Shown: positions 15,573 to 25,809, counted from the stretch's first letter. The stretch: DNA of 64,000 nucleotides from Spirulina subsalsa PCC 9445 (GCF_000314005.1 NZ_JH980292.1:922530-986529), one strand, 5' to 3'. A program made the numbers and translations. Notes: generated by a model not told the origin, from the letters alone.

Positions 15573-16721
15573 TCATGGATTCTCTTGATTCTCTTTGGGG
15601 GGTTTTTGAATACTATCTAAATCTGGGGGAATGGGAGAAGGAACCGGATTAGCTTCAGGAGAAGGGCGCAACTCCCGCATAAACAGACGATCAACTTGTA
15701 GGGGAATTGTCATATTCAAGTTAACCCCATCAGCCGTTACGGTTTTCCCCTGACTGACAAAAAGAACAAACTTCAATTCTCGACCCACTTGTTGACTCAC
15801 AAACTGTTCCACCTCCATCACCTGCTTGGGTGTAATCTCTATGGCCGATTGTACCGTTAAATAGACGATTGGCACTCTCCTAGACCAATCAATGCGAGTA
15901 TCAATGAGGGTGACATCTTCTTGCCCAATGGTGATGGTTTGACGCAACAATAACGTCCGCACTACTGTTTCTAAGCGGGACTTCTGCACCAATTCAAGGA
16001 AATTAGTTCCCAAAGGAATGACTAACAACAGGGCCGACAAAATCGCCCAGGTGATGGAATGACTCACTTGAGCATATCCAGCGACGATAAACACCAACAT
16101 ACAGGCTAGGGTAATGCCCAATAGGTTGGTCGCATAGAGTAAGAACGCCCCCATTGCCGCATCCCCAAGTCCGGCAGATAGGGCTAAACCGACAACACAT
16201 AACGGGGGCATTAGGGCAACAGCGATCGCCGTTCCGGCCACCGCATCGCTCACCCCCTTACGCACCTTGGCAAAACCGCTAATTCCCCCAGCCGCTAAAG
16301 CAATGCCTAAGTCTACAATATCCGGTCTAACCCGGGCTTGGAATTCCGAACCAAACCCCGCAATCGGAACAATTGACCCCAGAAACCACGAAAGGAGAAT
16401 GGCCAGTAGAGTTCCTCCCACAATCGCAATAACCGATTTGCGAAACAGGGGAACATCCCCCTCTAGGGCAGAAAAGGCTAATCCTCGCAGGGGTAACATG
16501 AGGGGAGCAATCAACATCGCCCCAATGATCACGGCCGCACTGTTACTGAGAAGACCAAAAGTGGCGATCGCACAGGAACTAATCGTCAATACGACATAAT
16601 TCGTCGTCCAACTGGCCTCTGACGCTAATTCACTCTGGAAAATATTTAAACGTTCCTCAGTCACCGCTTGGGGAATCAAACGACGCAAAAAACGCAAGTA
16701 GGGACTCAGGGATAAACGCAT
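15573..16721 (-). CDS. DUF389 / TIGR00341 family membrane protein
   Basis: The 382-residue protein has about six to seven transmembrane segments between residues 35 and 235. It carries the signature 'SAAVIIGAMLIAPLMLPLRGLA' at about 60-82 and 'GTAIAVALMPPLCVVGLALS'. Both mark DUF389, a family of unknown transport-like function. A soluble C-terminal domain of about 140 residues follows (LIDTRIDWSRRVPIVYLTVQ) and the tail is Pro-rich. The start at ATG 16721 places a short amphipathic region before the first helix. The gene stands alone, convergent with dndB and divergent from hisF, so it has its own promoter within 16722-16849, shared with hisF on the other strand. Confidence 0.85.
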   Translation of the reverse strand: MRLSLSPYLRFLRRLIPQAVTEERLNIFQSELASEASWTTNYVVLTISSCAIATFGLLSNSAAVIIGAMLIAPLMLPLRGLAFSALEGDVPLFRKSVIAIVGGTLLAILLSWFLGSIVPIAGFGSEFQARVRPDIVDLGIALAAGGISGFAKVRKGVSDAVAGTAIAVALMPPLCVVGLALSAGLGDAAMGAFLLYATNLLGITLACMLVFIVAGYAQVSHSITWAILSALLLVIPLGTNFLELVQKSRLETVVRTLLLRQTITIGQEDVTLIDTRIDWSRRVPIVYLTVQSAIEITPKQVMEVEQFVSQQVGRELKFVLFVSQGKTVTADGVNLNMTIPLQVDRLFMRELRPSPEANPVPSPIPPDLDSIQKPPKENQENP

Positions 16722-16849
16722 ATCGGCCTATAGATCGGGATAGGGAATCGGGAGTTGGGAAGACGCAAGAGCTTTAGTTATGACCTATTGCCCTATTCCC
16801 CACACCCTCCTTATGTGAGACTGTTATAGAACATTGTAGGGAAATTATT

Positions 16850-17617
16850 ATGCTGGCGAAACGGATTTTACCTTGTTTAGATGTGAATGCAGGGCGTGTG
16901 GTCAAGGGGATTAATTTTGTCAATCTTCAGGATGCCGGAGATCCCGTCGAGTTAGCCCGGGCTTATAATGACGCAGGGGCCGATGAGTTAGTGTTTTTGG
17001 ATATTACCGCCACCCATGAAGACCGAGATACTATGGTGGATGTAGTCTATCGCACGGCCGAACAGGTATTTATTCCCCTCACTGTGGGCGGTGGGATTAA
17101 TTCCTTAGAAAATATTAAAAATTTGTTACGGGCTGGGGCGGATAAAGTGAGTATCAACTCCGCCGCCGTGCGTAATCCCGATTTTATTAATCAAGCCGCC
17201 GATCGGTTTGGGAATCAGTGTATTGTGGTCGCCATTGATGCCCGACGACGGAAGGGCGAAAACCAGTCAGGCTGGGATGTGTATGTGCGCGGGGGACGAG
17301 AAAATACCGGGATTGATGCGATCGCCTGGGCCAAAGAAGTCGAACAACGCGGAGCCGGAGAATTGTTGGTCACAAGTATGGATGCTGACGGGACTCAAGC
17401 CGGTTATGATCTCGAACTGACGCGCACTATTGCCGAGTCCGTAGAAATTCCCGTCATTGCCTCGGGAGGGGCTGGCAATACCCACCACATTTATGAGGCC
17501 GTCACAGAAGGGAAAGCAGAAGCCGCACTACTCGCTTCCCTACTCCATTACGGCCAATTGACGATCTCAGAAATTAAAAACTACCTAATTGACCATCAAA
17601 TCCCTATGCGCCGCTAA
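16850..17617 (+). CDS. hisF: Imidazole glycerol phosphate synthase cyclase subunit HisF
   Basis: The 255-residue TIM barrel starts '[20 protein letters not shown]', with the catalytic aspartate at position 11, and has the second catalytic aspartate in VAIDARR (about 130). HisF uses ammonia delivered by HisH to turn PRFAR into imidazole glycerol phosphate and AICAR in histidine biosynthesis. Phosphate-binding loops GGGIN and SGGAG are both present. Length is typical. hisH is not in the window, so the subunits are encoded apart, as is usual in cyanobacteria. GGGAAATT stands just before the ATG as a weak ribosome binding site, and TTATAGAAC near 16822 may be the -10 region. Confidence 0.96.
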   Translation: MLAKRILPCLDVNAGRVVKGINFVNLQDAGDPVELARAYNDAGADELVFLDITATHEDRDTMVDVVYRTAEQVFIPLTVGGGINSLENIKNLLRAGADKVSINSAAVRNPDFINQAADRFGNQCIVVAIDARRRKGENQSGWDVYVRGGRENTGIDAIAWAKEVEQRGAGELLVTSMDADGTQAGYDLELTRTIAESVEIPVIASGGAGNTHHIYEAVTEGKAEAALLASLLHYGQLTISEIKNYLIDHQIPMRR

Positions 17618-17689
17618 GTATTTAGGCTTAGACCCATTTCTTAAAAGAAGCGAAAGTTTCTGGGAGATGACCCAATCTCTCAGATTTTG

Positions 17690-17695
17690 TATACT
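17690..17695 (+). promoter_or_regulatory. -10 box TATACT before small membrane protein gene
   Basis: TATACT stands 31 bases before the ATG of the 68-residue gene, preceded by an AT-rich stretch. No convincing -35 is visible. Confidence 0.45.
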
Positions 17696-17726
17696 AGAAT
17701 AGAGAAAAGTTTACAAAACGTAAAAT

Positions 17727-17933
17727 ATGTTGATTCCTATTCTAATCTTTGACGTTGCACTGGTGGCCTGGTCCCTCCACCTGATGCAGGAAGCTGTTGA
17801 TCAACAGGAATTTTCTCTCATGCTAGCAGGAACGCTAGTTTCCTTATGTGCTGCGGGTTTGCTCGTAGTTTACTTCATGATGAACCACTGCCTCACCTAC
17901 CTCACCCAAGCCGGGGGGATGGGCTATTATTAA
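17727..17933 (+). CDS. Small two-helix membrane protein, hypothetical
   Basis: The 68-residue product is mostly two hydrophobic helices (about residues 2-19 and 29-52) joined by the polar stretch LMQEAVDQQEFS, with a short polar tail NHCLTYLTQAGGMGYY. It has its own likely promoter (TATACT at 17690) and lies 109 bases downstream of hisF. No family with a function is recognised. Its size and shape resemble small conserved cyanobacterial membrane proteins. Coding status is supported by the promoter position and the good start, not by recognised homology. Confidence 0.6.
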   Translation: MLIPILIFDVALVAWSLHLMQEAVDQQEFSLMLAGTLVSLCAAGLLVVYFMMNHCLTYLTQAGGMGYY

Positions 17934-17973
17934 AGCACGTTAAGAAACTTTGGAAAAAATTTTGAGTAATCGC

Positions 17974-18003
17974 TTGACAAAAGCTTTTTATTTTGGCTAT
18001 TAT
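17974..18003 (+). promoter_or_regulatory. Promoter of tRNA-Ala gene
   Basis: TTGACA (17974-17979) and TATTAT (17998-18003) are separated by 18 bases, a near-consensus sigma-70-type promoter. Transcription would start about ten bases before the tRNA 5' end. Confidence 0.75.
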
Positions 18004-18019
18004 CAATAATGCACTGAAC

Positions 18020-18092
18020 GGGGTTATAGCTCAGTTGGTAGAGCACTGCAATGGCATTGCAGGGGTCAGGAGTTCGAATCTCCTTAGCTCCA
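18020..18092 (+). tRNA. tRNA-Ala (anticodon GGC)
   Basis: All four arms fold. The acceptor stem is GGGGTTA with TAGCTCC, the D arm is GCTC-AGTTGGTA-GAGC, and the anticodon stem is CTGCA/TGCAG with loop ATGGCAT, giving anticodon GGC for GCC/GCU codons. The T arm is AGGAG-TTCGAAT-CTCCT. The discriminator is A and the CCA end is not encoded. The 73-base gene has a strong promoter just upstream. Confidence 0.95.
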
Positions 18093-18475
18093 TTTCGATT
18101 TTTCGCGTTTCCTTGTGCGCCCAAGGCGCTAAAGCGCAACCCATCCTGACAACGAAAGAAGCTCAGTGAGGGTAAAGTCCTTGGACTCCCGTAGAACGGA
18201 GAATCTCCGCCCCTTTGCATCGGGGAGTATCGAAAAAAGCTGTAGTTAATCTGTAAAAACGGGAAAATTCTTGAATTTGCCCTTAGAGTTTTCCCAGAGG
18301 CAGCAGGTCATGATGTTCCCTCATCGGCCCAGAAAATCAGCGTGCATCAAGGAAAGCGAATACTCCCGAAGAACTTCTCCCTCTCGAAGAAATATCTTTT
18401 TGATCTAAGCGGCTAAGACTCGCAAACTTCTTTCCCCAGACCAACTCAAACCGAACAGTTCTCTGGATTGACTGT
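18093..18475. other. 383-base region without recognised gene
   Basis: It lies between the tRNA and the chemoreceptor gene. GCGCCCAAGGCGCTAAAGCGC shortly after the tRNA contains small inverted repeats that may help termination. Frames on the minus strand at 17930-18220 and 18337-18534 look spurious: the first is antisense to the tRNA. The promoter of the chemoreceptor gene should be in the right part, but no clear box is seen. Confidence 0.4.
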
Positions 18476-19960
18476 ATGCTTATTAACCTGTCTTCCTTAA
18501 CGTTTCTGCTCAAGAAGCTCAAGCTACGCAACACGATTCTAGTCGGTTATTCTGTTCCCATTGTCTTATCTGGTGTGACCGCCCTTGTGGTTTATGTGCA
18601 GGGAGTGCGACAAGTAGAGCAGCAAACCCAACAAGTCACCCAGTTACACGAACATATTAATCAAGTCAAAGACCTTGCCTTTAGTATCTCTGCAATGGAA
18701 AAAGCGGCAAGAGGTTACTTAATGGGCGAAAAAAGTGCAGAATTGGCGATTTATGAAGAATGGGATAGTCGATTTTATGAGCAATCGGAAATTATTCGCT
18801 ATTTAATCGACAATCCTCAACAACGCCAGACCTTAAATGAAATTATCGAAGTCGGCGATCGCATGAACGAACTCTATCGCCGTCTGATCTCCTACGTTCA
18901 ACTGAACAACCGCAGCAAATCCCAACAAATCTGGCAACAGGGGCAAGTCCAAGCCATCACCCAAAATCTGAGCGAATTAGTCAGCACCTTTGAAGCCTAC
19001 GAACAAGCCCAACTCGCCCAAGAACGTCAACAACAACAAGCCGCCCTGCAATTTTTAACCTTCTTAGTCTTTAGCATTACCTGTTTATCCGGGGGAATTG
19101 CCTTTATCTCAGGAGTGAGTATTGCCTCAGCCGTAAGTCACCACCTCACCCAAGAAGCCAGCGCCATCACCCAATCCTCCCTAGAAATTGCCGCCACCAT
19201 GGAACAACAAGAACGGAACACCTCCCAACAAGTCGCCGCCGTCAGCCATGCCAGCATTACCTTTGATGAACTCAATGCCTCCTTCCGTAAAGCCGAAGAA
19301 CAGGCCGCCCATTCCGCCGTTGATGCCAGTCATGCCCTTGACCTCTCAGAAAACGGGAAACTCGCCGTCCAGCGTACCCTAGAGCGAATGCAAATTTTAG
19401 AAAACAAAGTAGACGAAATTCGCGACCAAACCGAACGACTGCGAGAAAAATCGTCCCGCATTGAAACCATTAGTCAATTAGTAGGGGAACTGGCCGCTCA
19501 AACCAATATGCTCGCCCTCAACGCCGCCGTAGAAGCCGCCCGGGCAGGAGAACAGGGTCGAGGTTTCGGCATAGTCGCCACAGAAATCCGTCGCCTAGCC
19601 GATGAAAGCAAGACCTCCGCCCGGAATATTAGCGATTTAATCGGGGAAATTCGCCTCGAAATTACTAGCACCGCCCAAGCCACAGAAGCGGGAACCGAAA
19701 CCGTTAAAGAAGGGGTCATCATTAGTCAAGAAATGGCCCAGGCCTTTGGGGGGGTAGCAGATGCCGTGGAAAGTGTAGTGAATAACAATCAGATGTTAGC
19801 CTTAAATGCCAAACAACAGGTCGCGGCAATGGAGCAAATGTTACAGGTCATGAACGAAATCACCCAGGCCGCTCAAAATAATGCCGCCAGTGTGACCCAA
19901 GTTCGCAGTGGTGTAGACTTTCTCAACCTTGCCCTAGAAAACCTCAAAGCCTTGGTTTAA
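18476..19960 (+). CDS. Methyl-accepting chemotaxis protein with CHASE3 domain
   Basis: The 494-residue receptor has a transmembrane helix at about 20-42, a CHASE3 sensory domain (about 45-185; '[20 protein letters not shown]' is the typical block) and a second helix at about 194-215. The cytoplasmic signalling domain has the hairpin tip '[20 protein letters not shown]', where CheA and CheW bind. No HAMP domain is obvious between the second helix and the coiled coil. In cyanobacteria such receptors act in phototaxis and gliding control with Pix/Pil-type che clusters; none is in this window. There is no C-terminal NWETF-like CheR-binding pentapeptide. ATG 18476 gives a short cytosolic N-terminus. 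Confidence 0.92.
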   Translation: MLINLSSLTFLLKKLKLRNTILVGYSVPIVLSGVTALVVYVQGVRQVEQQTQQVTQLHEHINQVKDLAFSISAMEKAARGYLMGEKSAELAIYEEWDSRFYEQSEIIRYLIDNPQQRQTLNEIIEVGDRMNELYRRLISYVQLNNRSKSQQIWQQGQVQAITQNLSELVSTFEAYEQAQLAQERQQQQAALQFLTFLVFSITCLSGGIAFISGVSIASAVSHHLTQEASAITQSSLEIAATMEQQERNTSQQVAAVSHASITFDELNASFRKAEEQAAHSAVDASHALDLSENGKLAVQRTLERMQILENKVDEIRDQTERLREKSSRIETISQLVGELAAQTNMLALNAAVEAARAGEQGRGFGIVATEIRRLADESKTSARNISDLIGEIRLEITSTAQATEAGTETVKEGVIISQEMAQAFGGVADAVESVVNNNQMLALNAKQQVAAMEQMLQVMNEITQAAQNNAASVTQVRSGVDFLNLALENLKALV

Positions 19961-20019
19961 TAGAGATTTGTTCAGCTTCTCCAGCCCCCTGCTCTGTAAT
20001 AGGGAATAGGGACTAATTG

Positions 20020-20194
20020 GGGTCTGCTGAATAACACGCCTATGCTAGGCTCAACAAGGGAACAGGGAACTCTTAACAGGGAACAGATCATCTAAAACTG
20101 GCACGATTGCCTATTCCCGACTCCCGACTCCCGACTCCCGACTCCCGATTCCCGACTCCCGATTCCCCAACCCTCGGACTTATTCAGCAAGCCC
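20020..20194. mobile_element. MITE-like element, copy D (175 bp)
   Basis: It starts GGGTCTGCTGAATAACACGCC and ends CTTATTCAGCAAGCCC. It is flanked by TAATTG (20014-20019) and TAATTA (20195-20200), a near-perfect 6-bp duplication. Its interior repeats the octamer CGACTCCC several times (about 20115-20160). Another right-end sequence, CTTATTCAGTAAGCCC (20247-20262), ends five bases before the ATG of the next gene. Together they fill the 306-base gap. Confidence 0.72.
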
Positions 20195-20266
20195 TAATTA
20201 TCAATTCTCCCCTTCTCCCCCTCTCCCCTGCCCCCCTGCTCCCCAACTTATTCAGTAAGCCCTACC

Positions 20267-21850
20267 ATGAAAAATCTCACCCCGACCCTAACACCCCCTG
20301 CCCTCTGTCCCCGTTGTGGCAAAACCCATTTAAGCCTCGATTCAGTTTCCCAGACTTGGCGAGATCATCACCCCTTCTGGATGGATTGTCCTACCAATCC
20401 CGTGGACTGGCTAGAAGAACAGGTCAAATTAGGATTACAGTCCCCCTCCCTCTTTAAGACGGCTCAAGACCAGATAGAAGAGGAAATGCGCCAAGCCCTG
20501 TTAGTGGAGAAAATCGCCGGAAATGACCCCGAAACAGCCCTCTGGGTGCAAGAATTAATCCGCCAAGCGGGGGGCTTTGATAGCGCTTTTCGGGCGGCTT
20601 TTGGGGAGCAGGCGACCCAGTTGGCGCAAGATAGCCAACAGCGTTATCCCCTCAGTCGCCGCCAGTTTATCCAAAACCTGCTAATTGGGGCAATGTTAGT
20701 CACGTTAGCCAATTGTGGGGAGGCGATGCTACCAGAGGATGAGGAGAGTTTAGCCCAGCGCCGCTTAGAAAAGACTCATTTAAAAATTGCCTTTCTGCCT
20801 ATTGCTTGTGCAACCCCCATTTTAATGGCTCAACCCTTGGGGTTTTATGAGAAACACGGGCTAACGGTGGAATTAGTCAAGATGAATAGTTGGCCTGACT
20901 TGCGAGATGCTGCGATCGCGGGAGAATTGGACGCCTACCATATGTTATCCCCCATGCCCCTCGCCATGTCCTTGGGATTAGGTTCTCCGGCGACGGCGAT
21001 CCGCTTGGCTAGTATTGAAAATAACAACGGCAACGCCATTGTCGTCGCCCTCCGTCATCGAGAACGCATTACCGGACCCGCCGACTTTAACGGTTTTCGC
21101 ATTGCTGTTCCCTACATTTACTCCATGCACAATCTCCTCCTCCGCTACTATTTAGCCACCGGAGGAGTTCATCCGGATCGGGAGGTAGAAATTGTGGTAG
21201 CCTCCCCTATGGCAGCACTGGAAGAATTACGCAACGGCTCCATTGATGCCATGTTAGTGGCAGAACCGTTTAATCAATTAGCCGTCGATCAAAATCTGGG
21301 CTTTATTCACCTGTTGAGTCAGGAATTATGGACAGGCCATCCCTGTTGTTCATTTACCGCCTCGAAAGCCTGGATTGACCAATATCCCAGCACCTTCCGA
21401 GCGGTGAATAAAGCCATTATTGAAAGTGCCTACTACGCCAGACAGTCCCAAAATCGCCGTGAAGCCGCCCAAGCCGTAGCGGGGGCAGAATACTTAAATG
21501 TTTCCCTGACGGCTTTAGAAAGTGTGTTTACGGGGCAATTTGAGGACGGTTTAGGAAATCGACGCAATGTTCCCAATCGCATTGATTTTGATCCCTATCC
21601 TTGGAAAAGTTTTTCCTATTGGATGACGACTCAATTTAAACGCTGGGGGTTTTTAGCAGATCCCAATATTGACCATGAGGATCTCGCCGATGAGGTGTTT
21701 ATGACCGCTTTAGCGCGTCAGTTGAGCAAGCAGTTAGGTCAAAACCCCCCGACGTTGATTATGCGTCATGAGGATTTGAAATATGACCGTTTCGACCCAA
21801 CGAATCCCACGGAATATTTAACTCGGCAAGTAGAGCAGTTTGGGTTTTAG
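20267..21850 (+). CDS. NrtA/CmpA-like ABC substrate-binding lipoprotein with N-terminal cytosolic extension
   Basis: The 527-residue protein contains a nitrate/bicarbonate-type periplasmic binding domain from about residue 170 (LKIAFLPIACATPILMAQPLG; later 'LDAYHMLSPMPLAMSLGL' and 'SIDAMLVAEPFNQLAV'). Just before it is a twin-arginine signal plus lipobox: SRRQFIQNLLIGAMLVTLANC with Cys150 as the probable lipid anchor. Oddly this signal is preceded by about 128 residues. That part contains a CPRC pair (14-17) and Cys41 and is mostly helical. Either the extension remains in the cytosol before processing or it is a separate regulatory module. No permease or ATPase gene is adjacent. The start ATG follows directly on a repeat end. 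Substrate could be nitrate, nitrite, bicarbonate or an organic sulfonate-like ligand. Confidence 0.82.
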   Translation: MKNLTPTLTPPALCPRCGKTHLSLDSVSQTWRDHHPFWMDCPTNPVDWLEEQVKLGLQSPSLFKTAQDQIEEEMRQALLVEKIAGNDPETALWVQELIRQAGGFDSAFRAAFGEQATQLAQDSQQRYPLSRRQFIQNLLIGAMLVTLANCGEAMLPEDEESLAQRRLEKTHLKIAFLPIACATPILMAQPLGFYEKHGLTVELVKMNSWPDLRDAAIAGELDAYHMLSPMPLAMSLGLGSPATAIRLASIENNNGNAIVVALRHRERITGPADFNGFRIAVPYIYSMHNLLLRYYLATGGVHPDREVEIVVASPMAALEELRNGSIDAMLVAEPFNQLAVDQNLGFIHLLSQELWTGHPCCSFTASKAWIDQYPSTFRAVNKAIIESAYYARQSQNRREAAQAVAGAEYLNVSLTALESVFTGQFEDGLGNRRNVPNRIDFDPYPWKSFSYWMTTQFKRWGFLADPNIDHEDLADEVFMTALARQLSKQLGQNPPTLIMRHEDLKYDRFDPTNPTEYLTRQVEQFGF

Positions 21851-21956
21851 GTCATTCATTCTTTTGGATGCTTCAAAAGACGGGGTTTCAGACCCAAGAG
21901 ATTTGATGATCGAATAGGCCGACTCCTCAATTCTTCTACATCCTACTTCGCACCAC

Positions 21957-22238
21957 TCAGGAATTCTCCCCATCCCCAATACCCAACTCCCGCTTACTTT
22001 GCCGCAGTTCCTTCCATAAATCCTTAATGCGTTGATAGGCCTCCTCCGTCGAAATCTTGCCCGCCGTTTCTAGATTGCAAATAAAATTCACCCGTTGGGC
22101 AAACTCCTGTAAATTCGCATTAAAAACTAACCGTTCCGGCGTGAACTTGCCATGATAGGAACTCCGAGGATATAAAAACTGCTGTTTATTTGTTGGTTGA
22201 TCCGGATTCGAGGGATTGGGAGGATGGGAATTAGACAT
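21957..22238 (-). CDS. Small conserved cyanobacterial protein (DUF7219-like)
   Basis: The product of about 93 residues has the core 'FLYPRSSYHGKFTPERLVFNANLQEFAQRV', followed by 'ICNLETAGKISTEEAYQRIKDLWKELRQSK'. I associate it with a small cyanobacterial family (DUF7219), with moderate certainty about the number. There is no signal peptide or membrane helix; a soluble, helical, possibly regulatory protein is expected. The open frame extends upstream to 22277, but ATG 22238 (MSNSHPPNPSNPDQ) is the better start because the upstream codons look unrelated and the N-terminus from there is the Pro/Asn-rich leader usual for such proteins. It is convergent with the substrate-binding gene and divergent from purC. 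Confidence 0.7.
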   Translation of the reverse strand: MSNSHPPNPSNPDQPTNKQQFLYPRSSYHGKFTPERLVFNANLQEFAQRVNFICNLETAGKISTEEAYQRIKDLWKELRQSKRELGIGDGENS

Positions 22239-22569
22239 TACGCTACCACTTGCAGACCATTGGGGAACATTTAGCACGACTTAACTTATTGTATCGACAA
22301 ACTCCCAGTTGATTCTGTTTCCCTGATTCCCTTCCCCATACCCCCCTATTCCCTATTCTGGGACACAACCGGATTTTCCCGACCCCCCTGTTCCCCGTTC
22401 CCCGTTCCCTATTCTGGGACACACTGAGTTACGACGCTTGAGGTCAGGACAGATAAAGCTTGTGTTAATCTCAGTGTATCATTGTCCTTTTTTCTCGCCA
22501 GTCCAATCCTGGACGCTCGCCAACATGAAGCGAAACGTTTCCATTCCCGTCAACCTAAGAGGAAAAACT
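22239..22569. repeat. Intergenic region with direct repeat TTCCCTATTCTGGGACACA
   Basis: TTCCCTATTCTGGGACACA occurs at 22349-22367 and again at 22405-22423, 56 bases apart, among C-rich CCCCGTTCCC-type low-complexity sequence. The purC promoter should be in the right part. The frame beginning at 22438 upstream of purC is not a real extension. AAGAGGA at 22557-22563 is the purC ribosome binding site and decides the start at 22570. Confidence 0.55.
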
Positions 22570-23316
22570 ATGTCTCAAGCCCCTAACGAAAAACTGTACG
22601 AAGGGAAAGCTAAAATCCTCTATCCCACCGATGACCCGAACATCCTGATCTCCTACTTCAAAGACGATGCCACCGCCTTTAATGCCCAAAAACGGGGGCA
22701 AATCCTCGGCAAAGGAGAAATCAACTGCACCGTTTCCGCCGCCCTCTTCCAGTACCTAGAACACAAAGGCATTGCCACCCACTATATCGACCAACCCACC
22801 CCCAATGAAATGCGGGTGCGGGCGGTGAAAATTCTCCCCCTAGAAGTCGTCGTCCGTAACATCGCCGCCGGAAGCTTGTGTAAACAAACCGGACTCCCCC
22901 TCGGTAAAATCCTACCCAGCCCCTTAGTGGAATTTTATTATAAGAAAGATGAACTCGGGGATCCTTTGCTCACATTAGAACGTCTACAAGTGATGGAACT
23001 AGCCACTCCAGACCAGGTGCAACAATTGATTGACAAAGCGTTACAAGTTAATCAACACTTAACTCAGTTCTTTGAGGGTTGCCGAATTCAGCTAGTTGAC
23101 TTCAAACTAGAGTTTGGACTCGATTCTACCGATCAATTGTTACTGGCCGATGAAATCAGCCCAGATACTTGTCGTTTATGGGATCAACAGGAAACTGACC
23201 CCAATAAACGAGTGATGGATAAAGATCGATTCCGTCACGATCTCGGGCAAGTTGAAGCGGCCTATCAACAGATTCAGGAACGGGTGCTAACGGCGGTTCA
23301 AGCCAATCGTCCGTAA
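22570..23316 (+). CDS. purC: Phosphoribosylaminoimidazole-succinocarboxamide synthase
   Basis: The 248-residue enzyme (SAICAR synthetase) joins CAIR and aspartate with ATP in purine biosynthesis. Typical blocks are 'KLYEGKAKILYPTDDPNILI', 'FKDDATAFNAQKRGQILGKG', 'VVVRNIAAGSL' and 'LVDFKLEFG', and the late 'LADEISPDTCRLWD'. The open frame continues 44 codons upstream, but ATG 22570 has a good ribosome binding site (AAGAGGA, six bases spacing) and matches the normal family start. It is followed by the Omp85 gene on the same strand, so the purine gene may lead the outer-membrane operon. Confidence 0.96.
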   Translation: MSQAPNEKLYEGKAKILYPTDDPNILISYFKDDATAFNAQKRGQILGKGEINCTVSAALFQYLEHKGIATHYIDQPTPNEMRVRAVKILPLEVVVRNIAAGSLCKQTGLPLGKILPSPLVEFYYKKDELGDPLLTLERLQVMELATPDQVQQLIDKALQVNQHLTQFFEGCRIQLVDFKLEFGLDSTDQLLLADEISPDTCRLWDQQETDPNKRVMDKDRFRHDLGQVEAAYQQIQERVLTAVQANRP

Positions 23317-23370
23317 ATCTTGCAAAATCACGTTAGTTGGTGTGTGGAAGTGCTGAAAACATTTAAAAAT

Positions 23371-25809
23371 ATGCGCTTATCTCCTCTTTTAGTCGTTTTT
23401 CTCACAACGTCAACCACTTTGGGTTTAGCGCGTACTGCCTTGGGAGAAGTCGCCACTTGGAGCGAGGGGAATCCAGATTCCCTGACCCAAGCTGATAGTC
23501 CCTCAACGCTTGCTCTAGAGTCCTTAGATTGGTCTTCCCTTGTCTCCGTAGCCTCGCCTCCCGATGGTTTACAGGAGTTCTCCGGCCGTGAAACGTCCAA
23601 CTGGGGAACTCCAGAGCCGTCTGTAGGCATCTGGAATGAGCTTCTGTCTTCTCAGTTGCTTACTCAGGAGTCCCTAGAAACCCCCCTCTGGGTCGCCGCC
23701 GCTACCCTGCCGATTCCGGCCTCTCTACTGGAGGTAAATCCGGGGAATCCCAAGCCCTCAGTCCCAGATAGTTTGGAGAGGGTAGATAGTGAGGAAATCG
23801 CCCAAATGGTGGAGGCTGAAGCCCATCATCCTGATGTCCCGACGGGGTTAGAGGACGAGAATCTAGAAGGGGAGATATCCCTAAATGAGGACAGTGGGGA
23901 AACCTTAGTTGCGGGCGAAGTGCAACCGGAGACCATTATTCCCCCCCTGATTGCGACGGCCTTGGATCTCGCTCAATCCCCCCTCGACCAACCGCCCCCG
24001 GCCGCCCCTCCTGCGGAAGGAGAACCGAGGGTATTAGTGGCGGAAGTAGTAGTGGCTGGGGATAACCTCACCCCTGAACTGGAAGATGTGGTTTATAACG
24101 CCATTCGCACCCAGCCCGGCCGGACGACCACCCGTTCCCAACTGCAAGAAGATGTGAACGCGGTTTTTGCGACGGGGTTTTTTGCTAATGTGACCCAAGT
24201 TCCCGAAGATACGCCCCTAGGGGTGCGGATTACCTTTCAGGTGGAAGTGAATCCGGTGTTGCGGCAAGTGGTGTTACAAACTCTCCCCGAAGGGGCCGAA
24301 CAGCGAGCGGTTCCCCCAGAGGTGATTGATGAGATTTTTGGCGGTCAGTATGGGGAAACCCTGAATCTGCGCACTTTACAGGAAAATGTTATCGCCCTGA
24401 ATCAGTGGTATCAAAGCAATGGTTATGATTTGGCTCAGGTGTTGGGCAGTCCCCAAGTGTCTCGCGATGGGGTGGTGACGTTGCAGGTGGCCGAGGGGGT
24501 GATTGAAGATGTTCAAGTTCGATTCCTGAATGAAGAAGGGGAAGAGGTGAGCGGCCGGACTCGTCCCTTTATTGTCACTCGGGAGATGCAGATGGCCGCT
24601 GGGGGGATTTTCCAGCGTGATATGGCGCAGGCGGATTTACAGCGTGTGTTTGGCTTGGGATTATTCCAAGATGCCCGCCTGAATTTTGAGCCGGGGACTG
24701 ATCCCAGCAAGGTGATTGTTAATGTGGAAGTGCAGGAAGGGAATACCGGGTCTGTGGCGGCCGGGGTGGGGATTAGCTCTGCTAGTGGTTTCTTCGGCAC
24801 GGGGAGTTATCAACAGCGCAATGTGGGGGGGAATAATCAGGATTTAACGGCGGAGTTGCAAATTGGGACGCGGGAGTTCTTGTTTGATGTGGCCTTTACG
24901 GATCCGTGGATTGCGGGGGATCCCTATCGCACGTCTTACACGGTGAATGCGTTCCGTCGGCGGACGATTTCCTTGATTTTTGATGGGGGAGATCCCGAAA
25001 TTCGTTTACCGAATAATGACCGCCCTCGGGTGGTACGGACGGGGGGCGGGGTGAATTTTGTCCGTCCTTTGGCTCCGGATCCCTTTAGTCGGGCGGATTG
25101 GACGCTTTCGGCGGGGTTTCAATATCAGGCGGTTTCCATTCAAGATGGTAATGCGGATATCAGCCCGGTGGATAGTTTGGGGAATTTGTTGTCGTTTTCT
25201 CCTAGTGGTCGGGATACGATTGTGGCGTTGCAGTTGGGGGCGATTTATGATCGTCGAAATAATCCCTTACAGCCGACTTCGGGGAGTTTGGTTCGTTTAG
25301 GGATGGATCAAACGATTCCTATTGGGTCGGGTCAGATTTTCTTTAATCGGTTACGGGGGAGTTATAGCCGCTATATCCCGGTGGATTGGTTTAATTTAAG
25401 CCGGGATCCCGACGCGCCCCAAACTTTGGCGTTTAATATCCAAGCGGGGACGGTTTTAGGGGATTTACCGCCCTATGAGGCTTTTAGTATTGGGGGGGCG
25501 AATTCGGTTCGAGGTTATGAAGAGGGCAATGTGGGCAGTGGTCGCTCTTATTTGCAACTGACGGCGGAGTACCGTTTCCCGATTTTGTCTTTTGTCGGGG
25601 GGACGTTGTTTGTGGACTATGGGACGGATTTGGGCAGTGGGTCGGCTGTTCCGGGGAATCCAGCACGGGTGCGCAATAAACCGGGTAGTGGTTTAGGATA
25701 TGGGGTCGGGGTGCGGATTCAATCGCCTCTGGGCCCGATTCGGGTGGATTATGGGTTTAATGATCAGGGGGATAGTCGTTTGCATTTTGGGATTGGGGAA
25801 CGGTTCTAA
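23371..25809 (+). CDS. Omp85/BamA family outer membrane assembly protein
   Basis: From ATG 23371 the protein of about 812 residues starts with a signal peptide ([20 protein letters not shown]). A long acidic, Pro-rich linker follows (about 30-215), then POTRA domains ('[20 protein letters not shown]' begins the first), and a 16-strand barrel from about residue 460. The barrel carries the substrate-loop motif SVRGYEEG and the terminal strand ending in Phe (FGIGERF). Cyanobacterial Omp85 proteins fold and insert beta-barrels into the outer membrane and are ancestral to chloroplast Toc75. The frame could be extended to TTG 23320, but the signal peptide fixes the start. lpxC begins within its stop codon. 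Confidence 0.9.
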   Translation: MRLSPLLVVFLTTSTTLGLARTALGEVATWSEGNPDSLTQADSPSTLALESLDWSSLVSVASPPDGLQEFSGRETSNWGTPEPSVGIWNELLSSQLLTQESLETPLWVAAATLPIPASLLEVNPGNPKPSVPDSLERVDSEEIAQMVEAEAHHPDVPTGLEDENLEGEISLNEDSGETLVAGEVQPETIIPPLIATALDLAQSPLDQPPPAAPPAEGEPRVLVAEVVVAGDNLTPELEDVVYNAIRTQPGRTTTRSQLQEDVNAVFATGFFANVTQVPEDTPLGVRITFQVEVNPVLRQVVLQTLPEGAEQRAVPPEVIDEIFGGQYGETLNLRTLQENVIALNQWYQSNGYDLAQVLGSPQVSRDGVVTLQVAEGVIEDVQVRFLNEEGEEVSGRTRPFIVTREMQMAAGGIFQRDMAQADLQRVFGLGLFQDARLNFEPGTDPSKVIVNVEVQEGNTGSVAAGVGISSASGFFGTGSYQQRNVGGNNQDLTAELQIGTREFLFDVAFTDPWIAGDPYRTSYTVNAFRRRTISLIFDGGDPEIRLPNNDRPRVVRTGGGVNFVRPLAPDPFSRADWTLSAGFQYQAVSIQDGNADISPVDSLGNLLSFSPSGRDTIVALQLGAIYDRRNNPLQPTSGSLVRLGMDQTIPIGSGQIFFNRLRGSYSRYIPVDWFNLSRDPDAPQTLAFNIQAGTVLGDLPPYEAFSIGGANSVRGYEEGNVGSGRSYLQLTAEYRFPILSFVGGTLFVDYGTDLGSGSAVPGNPARVRNKPGSGLGYGVGVRIQSPLGPIRVDYGFNDQGDSRLHFGIGERF

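Noticed and set aside
17930-18220. 96-residue minus-strand ORF
   Set aside because: It runs antisense through the tRNA-Ala gene; part of its sequence (KEIRTPDPCNAIAVLYQLSYNP) is the well-known spurious translation of a tRNA gene.
20105-20170. Possible CRISPR or VNTR of biological function
   Set aside because: It is the octamer CGACTCCC repeated without spacers, part of the low-complexity interior of a MITE-like element.
22438-22569. Extended N-terminus of PurC
   Set aside because: A good ribosome binding site and the normal family start are at 22570; the upstream codons match no PurC.
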